DNA of 36,604 bases, from NCBI GenBank assembly GCA_947074295.1, contig CAMTPC010000022.1:1-36604 (forward strand), in the 5' to 3' direction. A model generated the notes under the pieces. It had not been told where the DNA came from. It saw only the letters and a program-made list of their open reading frames with translations, and did not search any database. This DNA is from an uncultured Bacteroides sp. Lineage in GTDB: Bacteria; Bacteroidota; Bacteroidia; Bacteroidales; Bacteroidaceae. The translations under genes and the position numbers were made by a program. Positions 1 through 9,660 of the stretch are shown piece after piece (within the stretch, counting starts at the first letter, position 1; each line of letters opens with the position of its first letter).

Positions 1-17
1 TTGATAAATGTGTTGTT

Positions 18-55
18 AAAGCACTGGCTAAGCGTAGCCGGTGCTTTAATATTTT
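18..55 (+). terminator. Terminator of a gene lying left of the window
   Basis: Bases 18-29 pair with 36-47 (12 pairs, one of them G-T) around a 6-base loop, and a T-rich run follows to about 57. This is a typical intrinsic terminator for a rightward transcript whose gene ends outside the window. Confidence 0.75.
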
Positions 56-69
56 TTATCTATGCGGCA

Positions 70-190
70 ATCTGTGCAAAAGCATGCATTGGGAGTAGGG
101 CATTGTTTTACACACTGTGTGACACTTATCTACCTAGTGGCTAGGGTTGGTCACGTCAGGAAGCAGCCTTCATCTGTATATTAATTTTTC
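70..190 (+). ncRNA. ffs: Signal recognition particle RNA (4.5S-like)
   Basis: Bases 149-168 read GGTCACGTCAGGAAGCAGCC, which matches the invariant helix-8 core of bacterial SRP RNA (GGTCA on the 5' side, GGAAGCAGCC on the 3' side), the surface bound by the Ffh M domain. The RNA guides ribosomes making membrane and secreted proteins to the inner membrane. The apical loop reads GTCA closed by C-G, shorter than the E. coli GTCCGGAAG segment. A T-run at about 184-189 could be the 3' end. The ends given are approximate: I could not derive a convincing full outer helix by eye, and 133-146 can instead fold into a small CCTAG/CTAGG hairpin. The core identification is much firmer than the boundaries. 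Confidence 0.65.
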
Positions 191-207
191 CGAAGATAAA
201 AAATGGC

Positions 208-248
208 AAAAAAAATCCCTGTATAGAGGTTGTGCTCTATTACAGGGA
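208..248 (-). terminator. Terminator of the LysM/outer membrane barrel unit
   Basis: On the minus strand, bases 241-248 pair with 216-223 and 235-239 with 224-228 (13 pairs, one bulged base at 240, 6-base loop). An eight-base T run follows at 215-208. It lies 36 bp beyond the stop codon of the barrel gene. Confidence 0.8.
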
Positions 249-283
249 GTTGTTGTCTTTTAGTATAGCTTATCGCCAATCTC

Positions 284-985
284 TTACTTCTTTATATCAA
301 ATAGATAAGTGATTTTGGCTGTGATCACATTGTGGGCCGATCGAGAGAAATAATCCTTCTTCGCATTCTTATAAAAGTCGGCCAAACCGAAGTAGTAGCG
401 GCCCTCGATAAGGAAATGCCCTGCTTTGCGCGTACGTATTTCCAGACCCGCTCCGCCGGCTATACCATAATCAAACTTGTTCTCGATGGGTTTCCCATAT
501 TCTTCCGAGGCTAGCTGTTCACTGCTCAATCCGAAATGCGATTCGGAATCGGAAATCAGATAGCCTATCTGTGGCCCTAGGTTGATAAAGAACTGGGCGC
601 CTACATCGCGACCGAAAGCCAAGTGAGCCAAGAAGGGGAGTTCTATGTAGTTCATCTTGCGCGTATAGCCTACTGTGTTGATTTGGTTGCCATCTGCATC
701 TTCGAACTTCTTGTCCCATCCTCGTTGCGAATAATTCAGTTCTATCTGCAACCCACAAATCATCGCGAAATATTTTTCGGAGATATAGCGGGCAGTCAAA
801 CCGATGTTTGGTCCAAGCAGGCCTTGTTGCTTCACGCGGTGCCTTTCAAAGCTCACAGTGGCATAGTTGGCGCCACCGTTGATACCCACCGCTAGGTTGT
901 AGCGTTGCTCGCCCATTTGTGCATGTGCGGCTACAGCAGTTATCAGTAGCAGTAGACCGGTGATATAGAGTCGAATCAATTTCAT
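284..985 (-). CDS. Outer membrane beta-barrel protein (PorT-like porin family)
   Basis: This 233-residue protein has a signal peptide (about residues 1-22, hydrophobic core then AHA-Q) followed by alternating aromatic and hydrophobic strands characteristic of the small eight-stranded outer membrane barrels of Bacteroidota (PorT/OmpA-barrel type, beta-barrel_2). Motifs such as NYIELPFL and GPQIGYL are typical strands of this family. Members sit in the outer membrane; most have no assigned substrate, and PorT itself belongs to the type IX secretion apparatus. The gene starts 3 bp after the stop of the LysM gene, so the two are almost certainly cotranscribed from the promoter near 2792. I cannot tell whether it is a true PorT or a generic barrel of the same fold; no PorT-specific residue is evident. 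Confidence 0.75.
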   Translation of the reverse strand: MKLIRLYITGLLLLITAVAAHAQMGEQRYNLAVGINGGANYATVSFERHRVKQQGLLGPNIGLTARYISEKYFAMICGLQIELNYSQRGWDKKFEDADGNQINTVGYTRKMNYIELPFLAHLAFGRDVGAQFFINLGPQIGYLISDSESHFGLSSEQLASEEYGKPIENKFDYGIAGGAGLEIRTRKAGHFLIEGRYYFGLADFYKNAKKDYFSRSAHNVITAKITYLFDIKK

Positions 986-988
986 ATA

Positions 989-2755
989 TTATTCGAAGTC
1001 GAGCTTGATAAGTTCATAATTCTTGCTGAAACGCACAAAGAACACTTTCTTGTTGATGAAGCCTCCCCAGTTGTTCACACGTTGGAAGTTGAATCCTGTC
1101 TGGATGGGGCGCACATTCATCTTCGATACATTGTTATCAAAATCAGATCCATAGAGTGACAGACCTTTCAAGAAGAAGAAAGCTGTGTCATACCCCAGCA
1201 TCGCATACTTAGGATAACTGTTCTCCATATCTTTGGCATACCATTTGTGATAGTTGTTAGTGAACTCGATGGCTGCTGGCAGTAGGTTGTTGGTATAGAA
1301 TGACGAATAGAAATACGTATCTAGTTCAAAGAAGCTATCCAAGTGATCCTTCGTATAGGTTTGCCATTCGGGATAACCAAACAGGTGAATGTTCATTTCT
1401 GGATTTTCGCGCACCAATAGTTGCAAGTGAGGTAAGATGCGAATCAAAGTCACATCGCTACCCGAAGTAGGGATAAAGATATTTTCTTTACCATCGACTA
1501 ATGCGCCTTTAAGGCCTTCGACAGAGGCTGTTTCGGGCAATGCACGATAAGGAATATTGTTTTGTTTCAGTTCTAGCTTTAGCCCATCGATAAAGCTCAT
1601 TTTGTTTTTTCCTGCTTCGCCAGCATCTAGGAAGATGACATTAGCATTTGGGAATTGCTTTATGAAGTGGCTATAAACCTCCGAGTAGAGATACGATTGA
1701 GGTGTATTGATCTGATAGACTTGTGGGTTGGTGAATACTTCATCTTCGCGAGAGGAGAAAGGAATCACCAAGTTTATATTGTTGGCCTTAGCAAAAGCAG
1801 CCAGCTTTTTGGTATGTATCGATTGGGCAGGACCGAAAATAACATTCATCTGTTTCATTTCGCTCTTTCTCAAGATTGATTCCAATGAAGCAGTGGTCTC
1901 GTCACAGTTGAAGACGTTAAGATCGATAGATACACCCGAACGTTTCAAGCTATCGATAGCGATAAGAAAACCTTCATAATACTCCACCATGCGTTTGTCT
2001 TGCTGGAAAGGCAGTAGAAGGGCAGCTTTTATCGTGTTATATTTCTCTGCTTTGGGGCGATTGGCCTTGAACAACTCATTGTTGCTAGGACTGCCACTGC
2101 TTGAAGTGGCTCCTGTTGTGGGCTTCGTAGAAGGTTGTGGATAGGGGATGCATACAAATTTGCCACGCTTCAAGCCATCCTTCAATTCGGGATTGGCGGC
2201 AAGAAGCTCCTCTTCCGATATGCCATATTCGCGGCTGATGCTGAAGATGGTCTCTTTGCGAGCCACCTTGTGCATAGTCTTACATGGCGAAATGGGATTG
2301 GTCTGTGCAGTGGTAGTTGTAGTGCTGGTTGTGGTAGTTTCTACGGGTTGTGGGGCAGGGATGCGCACCACCTCGCCACTTTTGAAATTCTCGGCCGACA
2401 AGCCAGGATTGGCTTCACAAATCTCTTTTACGCTAACGCCGTAAAGTGTGGATAGACGGTAAAGGGTTTCGCCAGGTAGTATCGTGTGAAACTGTTCTTG
2501 CAACTTCTCGCCTTGTGTGGTTTGTGCATTAGGAATACGGAGCTGTGCGCCCGCTTTGATTCTGTCTTCCGAACCGGGATTGGCTTTGATGATAGCATCT
2601 ATAGGTACATTGTACATGCTAGCGATAGAGTACAGGCTTTGTCCTTTTTCTACAGTATGAAGAAAATACGAATCATTGGCCTGAGCGCTGATTCGGGTGA
2701 AAGCCGTTCCGGCAATAAAAAAGAATATAATCAGTTGTTTTACAATCGGTTTCAT
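989..2755 (-). CDS. Three-LysM protein with periplasmic-binding-like domain
   Basis: This 588-residue protein has a signal peptide (residues 1-25), three LysM peptidoglycan-binding domains (about 31-75, 89-133 and 160-205, each with a GE/KGQ-type turn and an ANPG or NPEL motif), Thr/Ser-rich linkers (138-152 and 208-225), and a C-terminal domain from about 240 to the end. The last domain looks like the type 1 periplasmic-binding fold of branched-chain amino acid receptors (IKAALLLPF near its start). LysM domains hold the protein on the cell wall. The C-terminal fold usually binds a small ligand, or acts as a scaffold as in LpoA. It lies directly upstream of an outer membrane barrel, suggesting a joint envelope role. 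The ligand is unknown. The start codon is well placed for the signal peptide. Confidence 0.8.
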   Translation of the reverse strand: MKPIVKQLIIFFFIAGTAFTRISAQANDSYFLHTVEKGQSLYSIASMYNVPIDAIIKANPGSEDRIKAGAQLRIPNAQTTQGEKLQEQFHTILPGETLYRLSTLYGVSVKEICEANPGLSAENFKSGEVVRIPAPQPVETTTTSTTTTTAQTNPISPCKTMHKVARKETIFSISREYGISEEELLAANPELKDGLKRGKFVCIPYPQPSTKPTTGATSSSGSPSNNELFKANRPKAEKYNTIKAALLLPFQQDKRMVEYYEGFLIAIDSLKRSGVSIDLNVFNCDETTASLESILRKSEMKQMNVIFGPAQSIHTKKLAAFAKANNINLVIPFSSREDEVFTNPQVYQINTPQSYLYSEVYSHFIKQFPNANVIFLDAGEAGKNKMSFIDGLKLELKQNNIPYRALPETASVEGLKGALVDGKENIFIPTSGSDVTLIRILPHLQLLVRENPEMNIHLFGYPEWQTYTKDHLDSFFELDTYFYSSFYTNNLLPAAIEFTNNYHKWYAKDMENSYPKYAMLGYDTAFFFLKGLSLYGSDFDNNVSKMNVRPIQTGFNFQRVNNWGGFINKKVFFVRFSKNYELIKLDFE

Positions 2756-2791
2756 TAAAGATTGTTCTAAAAGATTTACTTACTAAGGGCG

Positions 2792-2799
2792 CAAAGGTA
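2792..2799 (-). promoter_or_regulatory. Bacteroidetes -7 element for the LysM unit
   Basis: The minus strand reads TACCTTTG, a perfect TAnnTTTG element, 37 bp upstream of the LysM start codon. No clear TTTG -33 element sits at the usual spacing, so only the -7 box supports this call. Confidence 0.55.
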
Positions 2800-2885
2800 C
2801 TAAAAGCAACCTAAATATTCACACTATTTGGGTTAAGAAATTTAATATTCTTTCCCCCGAAACGTTATTATTCAAGGGGAAACAT

Positions 2886-2893
2886 TAATTTTG
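2886..2893 (+). promoter_or_regulatory. -7 element immediately upstream of the type IX cargo gene
   Basis: TAATTTTG matches the TAnnTTTG consensus and ends only 8 bp before the ATG at 2902. If it is used, transcription would begin at or within a few bases of the start codon, giving a leaderless or nearly leaderless mRNA. Confidence 0.5.
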
Positions 2894-2901
2894 CAGTTAT
2901 T

Positions 2902-3579
2902 ATGCAGATACAAAAATATATATATATTGTATGCTCTTTTTTGGTGCTTTCGGTGGGTGTTGCTCATGCGCAATTGGACCCCATCGCTACACTGATTCAA
3001 GAGAATGGCGCTGTGCCCGATGAGCCATTTCAGATGTCGGCGGGCGACACTTATACGGGATCGGCACCCCTAGAATTCTATTTTTCAGCGAATATGCCCA
3101 ATGAAGAAGGCATTCAGCTTCGCTTCGAGTGGAATTTCTCTGAAAGTGCCGACTTTTCGACTATCTTTCTGACTCGATTTGATGAAGAAACGACCTATAC
3201 ATTCGATAAAGCGGGCTCGTTTTTTGTGCGGCTACAAGTGACCAATGTGGATGACGAAACAAGTGATGTGTCTGAAACGTTTGTTATACAGGTGACGGAA
3301 TCGGAACTGAGAATACCCAATGCTTTCTCGCCCAATGGCGATGGCATCAACGATATATTTCAGGTTACCTACAAATCTCTGGTGAAGTTTGACGCCACTG
3401 TCTTTAATAGATGGGGGCAGAAGCTGTATCATTGGAATCTAGCCAACATAGACCAAGGCTGGGATGGCACTGCCCACGGTAAGCAGGTGCCGGCTGGAGT
3501 CTATTACATTGTAGTAAAGGCGCTTGGCGCTGACGGGGTGGTGTACAACCACCGAGGAGATATAAACATTTTGAGGTGA
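2902..3579 (+). CDS. Small secreted protein with type B type IX secretion sorting domain
   Basis: This 225-residue protein has a signal peptide (residues 1-23, ending AHA-Q), a PKD-like or Ig-like middle domain (about 45-130), and a C-terminal gliding-motility-associated (CHU_C, type B) sorting domain at 136-225. The sorting domain is recognised from IPNAFSPNGDGIND, the FNRWGQ(K)LY turn, the WDGT...G..VPAGVYYI segment and the NHRGDINILR tail. Type B domains send proteins through the type IX secretion system to the surface or the medium. The rest of the protein carries no enzyme motif, so it is likely a small adhesin-like or structural surface protein. The stop lies 16 bp before uvrA, so the two are probably cotranscribed although they share no function. 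The ATG gives an ideal signal peptide and no other start is available. Confidence 0.85.
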   Translation: MQIQKYIYIVCSFLVLSVGVAHAQLDPIATLIQENGAVPDEPFQMSAGDTYTGSAPLEFYFSANMPNEEGIQLRFEWNFSESADFSTIFLTRFDEETTYTFDKAGSFFVRLQVTNVDDETSDVSETFVIQVTESELRIPNAFSPNGDGINDIFQVTYKSLVKFDATVFNRWGQKLYHWNLANIDQGWDGTAHGKQVPAGVYYIVVKALGADGVVYNHRGDINILR

Positions 3580-3595
3580 TTTTTTTCAATAGGAT

Positions 3596-6424
3596 ATGCA
3601 AGATAAAGAAACCATAAATGTGTACGGAGCGCGTGTACACAATCTAAAAAATATTGATGTGGAGATTCCACGTGACAGCCTGACGGTGATTACCGGACTT
3701 AGCGGCAGCGGGAAATCTTCATTAGCTTTTGATACCATTTTTGCTGAAGGCCAGCGCCGCTATATCGAGACTTTCTCGGCTTATGCGCGCAACTTCCTGG
3801 GCAATATGGAGCGTCCGGATGTGGACAAGATTACGGGTCTGAGCCCGGTGATCTCCATCGAGCAAAAGACGACCAACAAGAACCCACGCTCTACGGTGGG
3901 TACCACTACCGAGATTTACGACTACCTGCGTCTGCTCTACGCTCGTGCGGGAGTGGCCTATTCTTATCTGTCGGGCGAGCCGATGGTGAAGTACACCGAA
4001 GAGCAAGTGCTCGACCTGATCATGAATGATTATAGGGGTAGAAAGATCATGATGCTGGCACCGCTAGTGCGCACACGCAAAGGACATTACAAGGAATTGT
4101 TCGAGCAAATTCGCAAGAAGGGTTATCTCTATGTTCGTGTAGATGGCGAGGTGCGCGAAATCACGCATGGCATGAAGCTGGACCGCTACAAAAACCATGA
4201 TATTGAGGTGGTGATAGACAAGATGGTGGTGAGCGAGAAAGATGACAAGCGCCTAAAGCAAAGTGTGGCTACTGCCATGCGTCAAGGCGACGGACTGTTG
4301 CTGATTCTCGACTCTGAAACCAATGAAGTACGCCACTACAGTAAGCGGTTGATGGACCCCGCTACAGGTTTGTCTTATCGAGAGCCAGCACCCCACAACT
4401 TCTCATTCAATTCGCCACAAGGCGCTTGTCCACGTTGCAAGGGCTTGGGAGTGGTCAATCTGATTGACATTGACAAGGTGATTCCAGATCGTTCACTCTC
4501 TGTGTACGAAGGGGGAATAGCACCGCTTGGAAAATTCAAAAATACAATGATCTTTTGGCAGATAGGTGCCCTGCTCGAAAAGTGGGATGCTACGCTAAAA
4601 ACACCTTTGGCGAAGCTGCCCGAAGAGGCAATCGATGAGATACTATATGGAGCTGATGAACGCATAAAGCTGAAAAGCAGTGTGATACAGGCTTCGTCCG
4701 ACTATTTTGTGACCTACGAAGGGGTGGTGAAATACATCCAGATGTTGCAAGAGAAAGACGCATCGGCCACAGCGCAGAAATGGGCAGAACAGTTTGCCAA
4801 AACGGCTGAATGTCCGGAGTGTCATGGCGCCAAGCTAAATCGCGAAGCTTTGAGCTTCCGCATCGGCGATAAGACCATCAATCAGTTGGCCGATATGGAT
4901 ATCAGTGAACTTTACGTGTGGTTGGAGCATGTGGAAGACCAACTTTCGGACAAGCAACGCCGCATTGCGGTGGAGATCTTGAAAGAGATCCGTACCCGTC
5001 TGAAGTTCTTGCTCGATGTGGGTTTGGATTATCTTTCGCTCAATCGTAGCTCGGCTACTCTGTCAGGTGGCGAGAGTCAACGTATTCGTCTGGCTACACA
5101 GATCGGCTCGCAGTTGGTCAATGTGCTCTATATCTTGGATGAGCCTAGTATCGGCTTGCATCAGCGCGACAATGTGCGCCTGATCAACTCCTTGAAAGAG
5201 CTTCGCGACCTGGGCAACTCGGTCATAGTGGTGGAACATGATAAGGATATGATGATGGCAGCCGACTATGTGGTAGATATGGGGCCAAAGGCTGGTCGTA
5301 AGGGTGGAGAAGTGGTGTTTGCGGGTACTCCCCAGAAGATGCTAGAAACATCGACCATGACTTCGCAATATCTCAACGGCGAGATGCAGATAGAGGTGCC
5401 CGAGGAACGCAGAGCCGGAAGCGGTAAGTCGTTGAAACTGATCGGCGCTTCGGGCAACAATTTAAAGGATGTGGATGTGGAATTCCCGTTGGGTAAGCTG
5501 ATCTGTGTGACCGGTGTGTCGGGCAGTGGAAAGTCGACTCTGATCAACGAAACCCTGCAGCCCATCTTGTCGCAGAAGTTCTATCGCTCGCTGCAAGACC
5601 CATTGCCCTATAAAGCCATCGAAGGGTTGGAAAATATAGATAAGGTGGTCAATGTGGATCAATCACCATTGGGGCGAACACCCCGTTCGAATCCCGCAAC
5701 CTATACAGGTGTGTTTACTGATATTCGCAACTTGTTTGTGGACCTTCCCGAAGCGAAGATTCGTGGATACAAGCCCGGTCGTTTCTCTTTTAACGTGAAA
5801 GGTGGTCGCTGCGAGACCTGTTCAGGCAATGGCTATAAGACCATTGAGATGAATTTCCTTCCCGATGTGTATGTGCCCTGCGAGGCTTGTCATGGCAAAC
5901 GCTACAACCGCGAGACGCTAGAGGTGCGCTTTAAGGGTAAGTCCATAGCCGATGTGCTCGATATGACCATTAATCGTGCGGTGGAGTTCTTCGAGAACGT
6001 GCCGCAAATCTTAAATAAAATAAAAGTTTTACAAGATGTAGGATTGGGTTATATCAAGCTGGGACAGTCATCTACCACGTTGTCGGGTGGCGAAAGCCAA
6101 CGTGTGAAGCTTGCCACTGAACTCTCTAAACGAGACACGGGCAAAACTCTCTACATACTTGACGAACCTACCACCGGCTTGCATTTTGAAGATATACGTG
6201 TGCTGCTCAATGTGCTTAACAGATTGGTAGACAAAGGTAATACTGTTATCGTCATCGAGCACAACCTCGATGTGATCAAGAAGGCTGACTACGTCATAGA
6301 CATGGGACCCGAAGGGGGTAAAGGTGGTGGTGTGCTACTGAGTTGTGGTACCCCCGAAGAGGTGGCGCAGTGTGACAAGGGATATACCCCTATTTATCTG
6401 CGCGAGGAGCTGAATCTTAAATGA
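3596..6424 (+). CDS. uvrA: Excinuclease ABC subunit A
   Basis: At 942 residues this is the full length of UvrA, the DNA-damage sensor of nucleotide excision repair, which loads UvrB at lesions. It shows two ABC ATPase modules: the first Walker A is GLSGSGKSS (about residue 34), with signature LSGGESQRI and [13 protein letters not shown]; the second is GVSGSGKST (about 645), with LSGGESQRV and [13 protein letters not shown]. Zinc-binding CxxC pairs are visible (CPRC, CPEC, CETC, CEAC). It acts in the cytoplasm as a dimer. The gene follows a type IX cargo gene by 16 bp and precedes lepA by 95 bp; lepA has its own -7 element. Nothing is unusual in the protein. Other ABC-type UvrA2 paralogs exist, but the length and both zinc modules fit canonical UvrA. 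Confidence 0.97.
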   Translation: MQDKETINVYGARVHNLKNIDVEIPRDSLTVITGLSGSGKSSLAFDTIFAEGQRRYIETFSAYARNFLGNMERPDVDKITGLSPVISIEQKTTNKNPRSTVGTTTEIYDYLRLLYARAGVAYSYLSGEPMVKYTEEQVLDLIMNDYRGRKIMMLAPLVRTRKGHYKELFEQIRKKGYLYVRVDGEVREITHGMKLDRYKNHDIEVVIDKMVVSEKDDKRLKQSVATAMRQGDGLLLILDSETNEVRHYSKRLMDPATGLSYREPAPHNFSFNSPQGACPRCKGLGVVNLIDIDKVIPDRSLSVYEGGIAPLGKFKNTMIFWQIGALLEKWDATLKTPLAKLPEEAIDEILYGADERIKLKSSVIQASSDYFVTYEGVVKYIQMLQEKDASATAQKWAEQFAKTAECPECHGAKLNREALSFRIGDKTINQLADMDISELYVWLEHVEDQLSDKQRRIAVEILKEIRTRLKFLLDVGLDYLSLNRSSATLSGGESQRIRLATQIGSQLVNVLYILDEPSIGLHQRDNVRLINSLKELRDLGNSVIVVEHDKDMMMAADYVVDMGPKAGRKGGEVVFAGTPQKMLETSTMTSQYLNGEMQIEVPEERRAGSGKSLKLIGASGNNLKDVDVEFPLGKLICVTGVSGSGKSTLINETLQPILSQKFYRSLQDPLPYKAIEGLENIDKVVNVDQSPLGRTPRSNPATYTGVFTDIRNLFVDLPEAKIRGYKPGRFSFNVKGGRCETCSGNGYKTIEMNFLPDVYVPCEACHGKRYNRETLEVRFKGKSIADVLDMTINRAVEFFENVPQILNKIKVLQDVGLGYIKLGQSSTTLSGGESQRVKLATELSKRDTGKTLYILDEPTTGLHFEDIRVLLNVLNRLVDKGNTVIVIEHNLDVIKKADYVIDMGPEGGKGGGVLLSCGTPEEVAQCDKGYTPIYLREELNLK

Positions 6425-6474
6425 TTTCTAACCGAATCTGTAAACAGTCGTTATCGTTTTTGATTAAATTGTAT

Positions 6475-6482
6475 TATCTTTG
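6475..6482 (+). promoter_or_regulatory. -7 element for lepA
   Basis: TATCTTTG matches the Bacteroidetes -7 consensus and lies 37 bp before the lepA ATG. A TTTG at 6459-6462 is too close (12 bp) to be a standard -33 element. Confidence 0.6.
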
Positions 6483-6519
6483 TACACTCTTTTTAAACAA
6501 TAGCTTTTAATTAAATAGA

Positions 6520-8301
6520 ATGAAGCATATTCGCAATTTCTGCATTATTGCACATATTGACCATGGCAAGTCAACCCTTGCCGATCGTTTGTTGGAGTTT
6601 ACTAAAACTATTCAGGTGACATCGGGACAGATGCTCGATGACATGGATCTGGAAAAGGAACGTGGTATCACTATCAAGAGCCACGCCATCCAGATGGAAT
6701 ATAGCTATAAGGGCGAGACTTATGTGCTCAACCTTATTGACACTCCAGGACACGTGGATTTCTCTTATGAAGTGTCGCGCTCCATCGCTGCGTGCGAAGG
6801 TGCTTTGCTCATAGTAGATGCCTCGCAAGGCGTGCAGGCACAGACCATCTCCAATCTATACATGGCTTTGGAACACGATCTGGAGATCATCCCCATCATC
6901 AACAAATGCGACATGGCAAGCGCCATGCCCGAGGAAGTGGAGGATGAGATTATCGAGCTATTGGGCTGCAAACGAGATGAAATCATCCGTGCATCGGGCA
7001 AGACCGGCATGGGTGTAGAAGATATATTGGCCGCTGTGGTAGAGCGCGTACCTGCACCTACTGGCGACCCCGAAGCACCTCTCCAAGCACTGATCTTTGA
7101 CTCGGTGTTCAACTCATTCCGCGGTATCATCGCTTATTTCAAGATTGAAAACGGAACCATCCGTAAAGGCGATAAGGTGAAGTTTTTCAATACCGGCAAG
7201 GAGTATATGGCCGACGAAATCGGTGTGTTGAAAATGGATATGGTGCCTCGCAACCAACTGAGTACTGGCGATGTGGGGTACATCATCTCGGGTATCAAGA
7301 GCTCGAAAGAAGTGAAGGTGGGAGATACCATTACGCATATTTCTCGTCCTTGTGCCTCGGCTATCGATGGTTTTGAAGAGGTGAAACCAATGGTATTTGC
7401 CGGACTTTATCCTATCGATGCAGAAGATTATGAAAATCTTCGCTCATCATTGGAGAAGCTTCAGCTTAATGACGCTTCATTGACTTTCCAGCCCGAATCA
7501 TCACTGGCATTAGGTTTTGGCTTCCGCTGTGGCTTCTTGGGACTACTCCACATGGAAATCGTGCAAGAGCGTCTCGACCGCGAGTTTGATATGAACGTGA
7601 TCACTACAGTGCCCAACGTGTCCTATCTGATTTACGATAAACAAGGTGAGGTGAAGGAAGTGCACAACCCTGGTGGTATGCCCGACCCGACACTGATCGA
7701 CCATATCGAAGAGCCTTATATCAAGGCATCTGTCATCACCACCACTGATTATATCGGTCCTATCATGACACTGTGTCTAGGAAAGCGTGGTGAGCTGCTG
7801 AAGCAAGAATACATCTCGGGAAACCGTGTGGAGATCTTCTACAGCATGCCTCTGGGCGAAATCGTTATTGACTTCTACGACAAATTGAAAAGTATATCGA
7901 AAGGCTACGCCTCATTCGACTACCATCAAGAAGGTTTCCGCACCTCTAAACTGGTGAAACTGGATATCCTGCTCAATGGTGAGTCTGTAGACGCCCTTTC
8001 TACCTTGACACACTTTGACAATGCTACCGACATGGGGCGTCGCATGTGCGAAAAACTGAAAGAACTGATCCCACGCCAGCAATTTGATATTGCGATCCAA
8101 GCGGCTATCGGTTCGAAGATTATCTCGCGCGAAACCATCAAGGCCTTGCGTAAGGATGTGACTGCCAAATGTTATGGTGGTGACGTGAGTCGTAAGCGCA
8201 AGCTTCTGGAAAAGCAGAAGAAAGGTAAGAAACGGATGAAGCAGATCGGTAGTGTGGAAGTGCCTCAGAAAGCATTCCTTGCCGTGCTTAAATTGGATTA
8301 A
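6520..8301 (+). CDS. lepA: Elongation factor 4 (LepA), translational GTPase
   Basis: This 593-residue protein is the usual length for LepA/EF4, a ribosome-bound GTPase implicated in back-translocation and ribosome biogenesis. The GTPase motifs are in order: G1 AHIDHGKST (residues about 10-18), the switch region [16 protein letters not shown] (G3) and NKCD (G4). The EF-G-like domains II, III and V follow, and the LepA-specific C-terminal domain ends in a basic [17 protein letters not shown] stretch that contacts the ribosome. It acts in the cytoplasm and at the membrane. It appears to be transcribed from its own promoter and ends at a hairpin near 8329-8358. The start at 6520 is the only one that keeps the N-terminal G1 region. 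Confidence 0.97.
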   Translation: MKHIRNFCIIAHIDHGKSTLADRLLEFTKTIQVTSGQMLDDMDLEKERGITIKSHAIQMEYSYKGETYVLNLIDTPGHVDFSYEVSRSIAACEGALLIVDASQGVQAQTISNLYMALEHDLEIIPIINKCDMASAMPEEVEDEIIELLGCKRDEIIRASGKTGMGVEDILAAVVERVPAPTGDPEAPLQALIFDSVFNSFRGIIAYFKIENGTIRKGDKVKFFNTGKEYMADEIGVLKMDMVPRNQLSTGDVGYIISGIKSSKEVKVGDTITHISRPCASAIDGFEEVKPMVFAGLYPIDAEDYENLRSSLEKLQLNDASLTFQPESSLALGFGFRCGFLGLLHMEIVQERLDREFDMNVITTVPNVSYLIYDKQGEVKEVHNPGGMPDPTLIDHIEEPYIKASVITTTDYIGPIMTLCLGKRGELLKQEYISGNRVEIFYSMPLGEIVIDFYDKLKSISKGYASFDYHQEGFRTSKLVKLDILLNGESVDALSTLTHFDNATDMGRRMCEKLKELIPRQQFDIAIQAAIGSKIISRETIKALRKDVTAKCYGGDVSRKRKLLEKQKKGKKRMKQIGSVEVPQKAFLAVLKLD

Positions 8302-8320
8302 TACACTTAACGTAAAGATA

Positions 8321-8367
8321 ACAGAGAGAGTGGCAGAATTTAGACTTTTCGTGCCACTTCTTTCTGT
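8321..8367 (+). terminator. Probable terminator after lepA
   Basis: AGTGGCA (8329-8335) pairs with TGCCACT (8352-8358), and the flanking ACAGAGA/TCTTTCTGT segments allow imperfect extension. A T-rich stretch follows. The 16-base loop makes this weaker than the other terminators in the window. Confidence 0.5.
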
Positions 8368-8397
8368 AAAAACACAAATACTAATAACCTAACTATT

Positions 8398-8405
8398 TAC
8401 TTTTG
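8398..8405 (+). promoter_or_regulatory. -7 element for the antiporter pair
   Basis: TACTTTTG matches TAnnTTTG and lies 54 bp before the ATG at 8460. No good -33 box is visible. Confidence 0.4.
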
Positions 8406-8459
8406 AATGGAGACGCATATACTTGCTAAACCATTGTCACCTTAAAAACCATACATTAA

Positions 8460-9632
8460 ATGAGAAAAGTTCTATTGTTTTCGGTTTTCCTAATTTTAGG
8501 ATTAATTGTTTCGCAGGTCATACCGGCCGAAGGGACGTTAAAGACCGTGTCCAACACGTTGCTTTACATCTGCCTTGGGTTCATCATGATCAATGTGGGA
8601 AGAGAGTTTGAATTAGATAAGAAGCGCTGGAAAAGCTATGCGGCCGATTATTTTATCGCCATGGCTACAGCTGCAGTGCCCTGGATACTCATCGCGCTTT
8701 ATTATATCTATATTCTTCTTCCGCCCGAATATTGGGACAGTTGGGAAGCCTGGAAAGAGAACTTATTGCTCAGCCGTTTTGCGGCGCCCACCTCGGCAGG
8801 TATATTGTTTACCATGCTGGCTGCCTTGGGATTGAAATCGAGCTGGATGTACAAGAAGATTCAGGTATTAGCTATCTTCGACGACTTGGACACCATCTTG
8901 CTGATGATCCCCTTGCAGATCATGATGATCGGGCTGCGCTGGCAACTTATTGTGATTATCATCGTTGTTTTCTTCTTACTTTGGATAGGATGGAAGCAAC
9001 TAAGTAAATATAGTTTCAGACAAGACTGGATTGCCATCCTGATCTACTCGACGATTATATTCGTCATTTGTCAGGGGGTATACATGATTACCAAGAACTA
9101 CTATGGCGACGAGGGTAGTATCCATATAGAGATATTGCTGCCCGCATTTGTCCTGGGTATGATCATGAAACACAAGGAAAGCCACTCGCCAGTGGAAGAG
9201 AAGGTGTCAACGTTCATCTCTTTCCTTTTCATGTTCTTGGTGGGTATGGCTATGCCACATTTCATTGGCATGAGTCCTGTCGAATCACACGAAGGTACGT
9301 TATCGATTACCGGCGAACAGCCAATGATGCCATGGGCAGTGATTGCTTATCATGTTGTCATCGTGTCGATACTTTCAAATATAGGCAAGCTTTGTCCGGT
9401 ATTTTTCTACCGCGATCGCAAGCTTAGCGAACGTCTTGCCCTTTCCATTGGTATGTTTACCCGTGGTGAGGTAGGCGCAGGAGTGATATTTATCGCTTTG
9501 GGCTACAACCTTGGAGGTCCCGCCCTGATTATTTCTGTGCTGACCATAGTGCTCAACCTCATTCTGACCGGCGTCTTTGTACTCTGGGTGAAGAATCTGG
9601 CACTTCGCACCTATGGCCCTGCTGTGAAGTAG
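8460..9632 (+). CDS. Cation:proton antiporter (CPA-type membrane protein)
   Basis: This 390-residue inner membrane protein has about 10-12 hydrophobic segments. The loop RFAAPTSAGILFTML resembles the T-x-A-G half-helix region of Na+(K+)/H+ exchangers of the CPA2 (KefB/NapA) group, and FDDLDTILLM carries acidic membrane residues at the position of the ion-binding Asp pair. The C-terminal FTRGEVGAGVIFIALGY motif is typical of the family. It would exchange Na+ or K+ for H+ across the cytoplasmic membrane. The gene lies 28 bp upstream of nhaA, so the two antiporters are likely cotranscribed and serve pH and sodium homeostasis together. The ion specificity cannot be read from the sequence. A related but less likely identity is a soluble-domain-free KefB-like K+ efflux protein. 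Confidence 0.8.
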   Translation: MRKVLLFSVFLILGLIVSQVIPAEGTLKTVSNTLLYICLGFIMINVGREFELDKKRWKSYAADYFIAMATAAVPWILIALYYIYILLPPEYWDSWEAWKENLLLSRFAAPTSAGILFTMLAALGLKSSWMYKKIQVLAIFDDLDTILLMIPLQIMMIGLRWQLIVIIIVVFFLLWIGWKQLSKYSFRQDWIAILIYSTIIFVICQGVYMITKNYYGDEGSIHIEILLPAFVLGMIMKHKESHSPVEEKVSTFISFLFMFLVGMAMPHFIGMSPVESHEGTLSITGEQPMMPWAVIAYHVVIVSILSNIGKLCPVFFYRDRKLSERLALSIGMFTRGEVGAGVIFIALGYNLGGPALIISVLTIVLNLILTGVFVLWVKNLALRTYGPAVK

Positions 9633-9660
9633 TGGTTAGAGTTTTTTAAATTAACATGAT

